DNA from: REDI01 sp964586865
GTDB lineage: Bacteria > Myxococcota_A > UBA796 > GCA-2862545
Length of the DNA stretch: 20,879 nt
Assembly (NCBI GenBank): GCA_964586865.1
Contig: CAZPJM010000055.1
Coordinates: forward strand, 1-20,879
Direction: 5' to 3'
The notes below the pieces were generated by a model. The model was not told the origin of the DNA. It did no database searches and was given only the letters and a program-made list of their open reading frames with translations. Below are positions 16,354 through 20,879 of the stretch, one piece after another. Both the position numbers and the translations under genes were made by a program. Every line of letters starts with the position of its first letter. Position 1 is the stretch's first letter.

Positions 16354-18131
16354 CGCACTGGACCCGCGGGAGCGCCCTCCTCGGGGCCCTCCTCCTCGCG
16401 GGATGCAGCCGGGCCGGCCTGGACCTGCTCCCGCCCGAGCCCGAGCCGCCGGTGGACGACCGCCTCCGGGTCGAGGCCGAGTACTGCACCTCGACGGTCG
16501 AGGACCTGGAGTTCCCCCTCCGCGTCCTCTTCCTGGTCGACGCCTCGGACTCCATGGCCATCACCGACCCACCCGATCCGGTCTCCGGCCGCACCGCCCG
16601 CGAGGTGGCCATCGAGACCGCCGCCGAGGAGCTGCTCACGGGCGACCGGGACGCCAAGGTGGCCATCGTGCGATTCGCCGCCGACTCCCGCTCCCTCACC
16701 ACGGTGACGGACGAGGACGGCGCCTTCCAGGGCTACTTCACCGACGACATGGACCTGGTCCGGGCCAACCTGCCCGTCGTCAGCGACACCGAGCGCACCA
16801 CCAACCTGGTGGGCGCCCTCGGCGAGGCCTACACCCAGGTCCGCGACGAGCTCGACCGCTTCGACCAGGCCAGCCTCGCCCTCACCACGGTCCACGTCAT
16901 CGTGGTGACCGACGGCCTGCCCGACGGCGGGGGCGGGCGCGACGTGCGAGAGGGGGTCGAGGCCATCACCGAGCTCGGCAGCCTGTTCCGGGTCGACGAC
17001 CTCTCCCTGTCGACGGCCCTGCTGGACCCGGGCAGCGGCCCCGTGGCGGCCCGGGCCGAGGCTCTCCTCGAGGACATGGCCGAGCGCGGGGGCGGCACCT
17101 ACCGGGCCTTCTCCAACGGGGCCGAGCTGGACTTCCTGTTCGTGGACATCACCAGCCTCACCCGCCTGTTCACCCTCGACGGCTTCGCCGCCTGGAACCT
17201 GAACGCGGTGGTGGACCGGGACCGGGTGCTCCCCGACGCCGATGGGGACGGTGTTCCCGACGAGGCCGAGCTCCGGGCCGGCACCGATCCGCTCGACCCG
17301 GACACCGACGGGGACGGCTGCCGGGACCTGGTCGAGGTGGGGGAGCTGGCCAGCCTGGACCCGCTGGACCCCGACGACTGCGACTGCTTCGTCCCCGATC
17401 CCTGCCTGGACCGGGACCTGGACGGGCTCTGCGACGACGGCTGCACCGACGCCGACGCCGACGGCCTGTGCGACTGCGAGGACGCCGATGGGGACGGCCG
17501 GTGCGACCCGAGCAACTACCCGGATCGCGACGGGGACGGCCTGGTGGACTGCGAGGAGCGCTGGTCGGGGACCAATCCGCGGGCCGCCGACAGCGACGGG
17601 GACGGGCTCACCGACCTGCACGAGCTGCGCTTCGGGACGGCCCCCGACGTGGACGACCAGGAGGACGACCTGGACTGGGACGCCGTGCCCGACCTGGAAG
17701 AGGTCCGCACCGGCACCGATCCGGGGCACGTCTCGGCCGAGGGGCGCTACCCGCTCGCCTACCGCTACAGCCTGGTGGAGGCGCCGCGCGCCGAGGGCCG
17801 GGCCTGCTACGACCTGGACGTGCGGCGGATCACCCTCACCGAGACGCCGGATCCACCCCTCGACCCCGGGCCCGATGGGCATCCGCTGGGGCAGGGCAGC
17901 ACTGGCCGCAACCGGGTGCTCCTGGTGGCCGGCGAGGTGCCCTTCGACGACCGGGACCGCTTCCCCCGCTATCGCGTCGGTTGCGTCGAGGCGGACTTCG
18001 TGCGGGAAGGCGGCTACCGGGATCCGCCGAGCGGTCGGGTGCGGCTGACCGACGAGGCCTTCGTGGATCTCTCCGAGTTCGATGCCGATCGTGACTGCGT
18101 ACGCCCCGGTGGCGCGGGAGGCGTGGAGTGA
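16350..18131 (+). CDS. VWA-domain lipoprotein with TSP3-type repeats, second paralogue, 593 aa
   Basis: ATG 16350 overlaps the previous stop as ATGA; the open frame extends upstream but inside the first VWA gene. Lipobox LAGC, Cys19 lipidated. The sequence after it, SRAGL, the DDRL segment and a CTS motif copy the first paralogue. VWA domain at about residues 55-275 with Asp64-x-Ser66-x-Ser68 (DASDS), Thr150/151 and Asp188 (VVTDG), so the metal site is complete. Shared landmarks LSLSTALL, ERGGGTYR and LDFLFVDITSL align it with its neighbour. Residues 294-456 hold calcium-binding repeats, here richer in Cys (CDCFVPDPCLDRDLDGLCDD) than in the first copy. The C-terminal domain ends near VDLSEFDADRDC, equivalent to the end of the first paralogue. 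Its stop overlaps the next start as GTGA. Probably an outer-membrane or surface adhesin/receptor. Confidence 0.92.
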   Translation: MTHWTRGSALLGALLLAGCSRAGLDLLPPEPEPPVDDRLRVEAEYCTSTVEDLEFPLRVLFLVDASDSMAITDPPDPVSGRTAREVAIETAAEELLTGDRDAKVAIVRFAADSRSLTTVTDEDGAFQGYFTDDMDLVRANLPVVSDTERTTNLVGALGEAYTQVRDELDRFDQASLALTTVHVIVVTDGLPDGGGGRDVREGVEAITELGSLFRVDDLSLSTALLDPGSGPVAARAEALLEDMAERGGGTYRAFSNGAELDFLFVDITSLTRLFTLDGFAAWNLNAVVDRDRVLPDADGDGVPDEAELRAGTDPLDPDTDGDGCRDLVEVGELASLDPLDPDDCDCFVPDPCLDRDLDGLCDDGCTDADADGLCDCEDADGDGRCDPSNYPDRDGDGLVDCEERWSGTNPRAADSDGDGLTDLHELRFGTAPDVDDQEDDLDWDAVPDLEEVRTGTDPGHVSAEGRYPLAYRYSLVEAPRAEGRACYDLDVRRITLTETPDPPLDPGPDGHPLGQGSTGRNRVLLVAGEVPFDDRDRFPRYRVGCVEADFVREGGYRDPPSGRVRLTDEAFVDLSEFDADRDCVRPGGAGGVE

Positions 18132-20203
18132 AGCCCGACCGGCTGCTGGCCCTGGCCGCCATCCTGACTGCCTGCCCCGCCCCGGACGAGACGGAAACGG
18201 ACGTGGTCGACACCGACCCCACGCCCGAGGGCTGTCCCTTCGACGAGGCCGAGGGCCCCGAGTCGGCCGTGGCGGTCTCCCCCGACAGCCCGGTCACGGG
18301 CCACCTCTGCCCCGTGGGCGATCAGGACTGGGCCACGCTGGATCACCCGGGGGGCCTGCTGCGGGTCGGCCTGTCCATCGAGGGCACCGTCTCGCCGGTC
18401 GAGCCCACCTGGACCGTGTGGGATGCGGGCGCCGAGACCGTCCTGGCCGGGCCCCAGGCCGACGAGGCGGCCACCGCCGGAGCCCCCCTCTCGCTCTGGC
18501 ATGCCGTGCCGGCCGGCCCGGTCCTCATCCAGGTGCGCGACCAGGCCAACGACGGCGAAGACGTCCGGCGCCCCTACACCCTCGAGGTGGAGACCCGGCC
18601 CCAGCCCGACACCCACGAGCCCAACGACGAGACCCCGGTCGCCCTGCCGCCCGACCGGGTGACGGGGAGCATCGCCAGCCGGGGAGACGAGGATCGCTTC
18701 TTCGTCGACGCCGAGGCCCGACAGCTCCTCCGCCTGCGCCTCCAGGTCCCCGCCGGTGGCTACGATCCCGCCCTGACCCTGGTCGACGGGGACGGGGTCG
18801 AGCTGCTCTCGCTCGAGAACCCGTCCGGCCGCCGCGAGGCCACCGACCTCCAGTGGGTGCTGGCCATCGAGGAGGCCACCCGGGTCACCCTCACCATCGC
18901 CGACGACGACGACCGGGAGCACGACCCGGACACGGCCTGGACGCTGGACTGGTCCCTGGACGACGACCCCGACGTCGCCGAGCCCAACGACCACCCGGAC
19001 CGTGCGGTGGCCCTGGACGGAGGCGCCTGTGGGGGCGGCTGGGACCCGGCCGGCGATCACTCGGGCTTCCTGGCGACCACCGGCGATGTGGACTGGCTCG
19101 AGGTGCCGCTCGACTGCGACCGCGGCATCCTGGAGGCCGAGCTCACCTTCGACGAGGGCGTGAGCCCCCTGCCTGTCGAGGTGACGCCCACCCTGCGGGT
19201 GGTCCGCGAGGTGGCGGGCCAGACCTGCGCCATCGACCAGGACTGCGTCCAGCTCGACGCCACCTGCCGCAACAGCCTGGACTGCGAGGGGCTGGGCAAC
19301 ACCTGTCTGGGCTCGGGGCAGTGCGCCGGCGCCGCGGTGTGCCTGCCCACCGGCACGTGCGGGGCCAACCTGCTGGTGGAGCGCGCCGTCGACGATCCCG
19401 CCTCGCTGCGCCTGTCGGCCCCGCTCCAGGGGGAGGATCGGGTGTGGCTCGCGGTCCAGGAGCAGGGCGGCGACGGGCTCGCCCCCGACACCCCCTACGG
19501 CCTGACGGTGCGGACCCGCGCCGAGCCCGACGCTTTCGAGCCCAACCACGTCTACACGGCGGGCCCGCCCACCGGCGCCAACGCCAACCGGCACACCGAC
19601 CGGGCGGTGGAGATCCCGGTGCGGGACTGCCGCCCGCCGCTCATGGACGACCCGGACACGGGTGACACGGACATGGGCGATACGGATGCGGGCGACACCG
19701 ACACCGACGTGCCCGAGCCGCGGATCCCCGACTGCTGCGACAGCCCCGACAAGTTCGTCCGGGGCCACATCTCGCACGCCTACGATCAGGACTGGTTCCG
19801 CTACGCCCACCCCTGCCCGGGCGATGACTGCATGGTCCGCATCCACGTGCAGCACGACAGCGGCCCGGTGGACGTCTTCGCCCAGGTCTTCCGGCGGAAC
19901 AACCTCTGGTTCGACAGCATCCTCGAGACCACCGACCGGGTGGACCAGCCCGCCCGCGACGTCCGCTACGGCGGCCTCGAAGAGACGGACCAGTGCTTCT
20001 ATGCCTTCCGCGGCCATCGGGGCGACCCCTACTGGTACCACATCGCCATCCGCGACACCGTCTTCCGCGGCGACTCGGATCCCACCGGCGGCACCTGGGA
20101 CTGGGATCCGGAGCAGGAGTACCGGATCTGCGTGGAGGTGCTGGAGGACGGCTGCTTCGAGCCACCCTGCCAGCAGTTCGATGATGGCTGCGGCACGCCG
20201 TGA
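18128..20203 (+). CDS. lipoprotein with four PPC-like modules and Cys-rich insert, 691 aa
   Basis: GTG 18128 overlaps the previous stop as GTGA, with GGAGG six bases upstream. Lipobox LTAC; Cys16 is lipidated, followed by an Asp/Thr/Glu-rich tether (ETETDVVDTDPTP). The mature protein is a string of pre-peptidase C-terminal (PPC)-like beta-sandwiches: about residues 35-155, 161-276, 283-463 and 466-673. Three open with EPND/EPNH, and all carry the D.DWF/D.DRF-type strand (GDQDWATL, DEDRFFV, GDVDWLEV, YDQDWFRY). The third is interrupted by a Cys-rich insert (367-411, eight Cys, CAIDQDC to TGTC). The fourth is interrupted by a DTGDTD linker (510-527). PPC domains often bind carbohydrate or mediate surface assembly. 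No enzyme domain is present. It ends 16 bases before the next gene and belongs to the surface-lipoprotein operon. Confidence 0.88.
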   Translation: MKPDRLLALAAILTACPAPDETETDVVDTDPTPEGCPFDEAEGPESAVAVSPDSPVTGHLCPVGDQDWATLDHPGGLLRVGLSIEGTVSPVEPTWTVWDAGAETVLAGPQADEAATAGAPLSLWHAVPAGPVLIQVRDQANDGEDVRRPYTLEVETRPQPDTHEPNDETPVALPPDRVTGSIASRGDEDRFFVDAEARQLLRLRLQVPAGGYDPALTLVDGDGVELLSLENPSGRREATDLQWVLAIEEATRVTLTIADDDDREHDPDTAWTLDWSLDDDPDVAEPNDHPDRAVALDGGACGGGWDPAGDHSGFLATTGDVDWLEVPLDCDRGILEAELTFDEGVSPLPVEVTPTLRVVREVAGQTCAIDQDCVQLDATCRNSLDCEGLGNTCLGSGQCAGAAVCLPTGTCGANLLVERAVDDPASLRLSAPLQGEDRVWLAVQEQGGDGLAPDTPYGLTVRTRAEPDAFEPNHVYTAGPPTGANANRHTDRAVEIPVRDCRPPLMDDPDTGDTDMGDTDAGDTDTDVPEPRIPDCCDSPDKFVRGHISHAYDQDWFRYAHPCPGDDCMVRIHVQHDSGPVDVFAQVFRRNNLWFDSILETTDRVDQPARDVRYGGLEETDQCFYAFRGHRGDPYWYHIAIRDTVFRGDSDPTGGTWDWDPEQEYRICVEVLEDGCFEPPCQQFDDGCGTP
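19654..19710 (+). repeat. Asp/Thr/Gly-rich coding micro-repeat
   Basis: Imperfect 12-base units (GACACGGGTGAC-like) encode DTGDTDMGDTDAGDTDTDV inside the PPC-like lipoprotein. Similar Asp-Thr tethers follow the lipidated Cys of this protein and of the next one. It is probably a flexible, acidic, calcium-tolerant linker; its length may vary by slippage. Confidence 0.65.
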
Positions 20204-20219
20204 CGACGGGGAGGTCCAC

Positions 20220-20879
20220 ATGAGGCGGTTCCTCTGGCTGATGGCCCTGCTCGGCGCGTGCACCGGGGCCGATACCGGCACCGACACGGACGTGGAGGAC
20301 ACCGACGTGGAGGACACGGGCTCCGACACCCGGGTGGGCTGGGTGGTCGAGCCGCTCCTCGATCTCCCCCTGGGGGTCCGGCCGCGCCTCGAGGCGGTCC
20401 CGGACGGGCTGGTGGGCGTCTCCTTCGAGACCCTGCCCGAGACCCGCGGCACCTGCGGCGACGGCACCCCGCGTCAGCACACCCCCCTCCACCTGCTCCG
20501 CTTCGACGGGGTCGGCTGGACCAGCGAGGAGATCGCGGCTCCGGCCTCTCCGTTCGGACCCCTCGGCGCGGCGTTGGGGGTGGACTCCGACGGGGAGCCT
20601 TGGGTGGCCTGGGTCGATGGAGAGCCCATCGACTTCTGGTGCGGGGGGCACGATCTCGTCCTGCGCGGGCCCGACGGGCGCACCGAGGTGGCGGTGGAGG
20701 AGTCGGGCCAGGCCGCCACCGGCGAGCCCGCCAGCGACGCGGGCAGCGTGGTGGGCCTGTGGCCCGATCTGGCCTTCGACCCCGACGGCGCGCCCATCGT
20801 GGCCTACCGCGACGCCCACTTCGGCGCGCTGCAGCGCGACGATCGCTTCCGCAGCGACCTGGAGCTGGTGCGGGGCGGC
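20220..20879 (+). CDS. beta-propeller-like lipoprotein, cut by window end
   Basis: The first 220 codons are present and open to the window edge. ATG 20220 has GGAGG (20210-20214) five bases upstream. Signal peptide MRRFLWLMALLGAC with lipobox LGAC; Cys14 is lipidated, followed by an acidic Thr/Asp tether (ADTGTDTDVEDTDVEDTGSD). From residue about 40, strands alternate with motifs of the type VDSDGEPWVAWVDG and FDPDGAPIVAYRD, a pattern typical of exported beta-propellers (BNR/sialidase-like or NHL-like blades), with Cys79 and Cys141 perhaps forming a disulphide. No catalytic motif can be judged from the fragment. It follows the PPC-like lipoprotein by 16 bases, so it is the fifth gene of the surface operon. 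Confidence 0.8.
   Translation, partial: MRRFLWLMALLGACTGADTGTDTDVEDTDVEDTGSDTRVGWVVEPLLDLPLGVRPRLEAVPDGLVGVSFETLPETRGTCGDGTPRQHTPLHLLRFDGVGWTSEEIAAPASPFGPLGAALGVDSDGEPWVAWVDGEPIDFWCGGHDLVLRGPDGRTEVAVEESGQAATGEPASDAGSVVGLWPDLAFDPDGAPIVAYRDAHFGALQRDDRFRSDLELVRGG

Noticed and set aside
14434..17882. Minus-strand frames antisense to the TSP3 and VWA genes
   Set aside because: They mirror Asp-rich repeats as Val/Gly/Ala-rich text and have no start signals or domains.
18014..20819. Minus-strand frames (817 and 392 codons) over the PPC-like and propeller-like lipoprotein genes
   Set aside because: Antisense to genes with lipoboxes, coupled starts and recognisable modules; repetitive Gly/Val/Arg composition.

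Overview
The window is very GC-rich and reads as a chromosomal segment from a member of the Myxococcota (myxobacteria in the broad sense). Three things point there. Two proteins end in a MYXO-CTERM-type tail (Gly-Cys, hydrophobic helix, Arg cluster). There is a TonB-like protein with an AgmX/PglI-type C-terminal domain next to a TolQ/TolR/TolR motor. Many exported proteins are tethered by Asp/Thr-rich linkers or built on DxDxDG (thrombospondin type 3) repeats. No rRNA, tRNA, CRISPR array, transposase or phage gene was seen. Eleven of fourteen genes encode envelope or exported proteins; two more look cytoplasmic and one is a polytopic transporter.

Left part (1-4150): a truncated YtkA-like lipoprotein gene and an unrecognised cytoplasmic 267-residue protein, both on the minus strand. 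A roughly 315-base divergent spacer follows, carrying two related G/C-tract palindromes. Then comes a plus-strand pair, a small lipoprotein and a 780-residue surface protein with eight 17-residue repeats and a glycine-rich beta-helix-like body. Middle (4226-8154): an OPT-family oligopeptide transporter converges with, and overlaps by 14 bases, an orphan Rieske oxygenase. Upstream of the oxygenase is a MYXO-CTERM protein.

Right part (8273-20879): two divergent operons share a 147-base promoter region. The leftward operon has five tightly packed genes: TolQ/ExbB, TolR/ExbD (with Asn at the usual proton-carrying Asp), a second TolR/ExbD (with the Asp), a small exported protein, and a 932-residue FHA-like / coiled-coil / TM / Pro-rich / AgmX-C protein. 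This is the part list of a proton-motive-force machine of the type used by the Myxococcus gliding motor (AglRQS with GltG/GltJ). The rightward operon encodes a TSP3-repeat MYXO-CTERM protein, two tandemly duplicated VWA-plus-TSP3 lipoproteins, a lipoprotein with four PPC-like modules, and a truncated beta-propeller-like lipoprotein. Stop/start overlaps (ATGA/GTGA) couple most of these genes.

My main hypothesis is that the two divergent operons form one system: an inner-membrane energy transducer acting on calcium-dependent, VWA-bearing surface lipoproteins. The domain content is visible in the sequence; the functional link is inference from gene order and from the CglB/Agl-Glt precedent.
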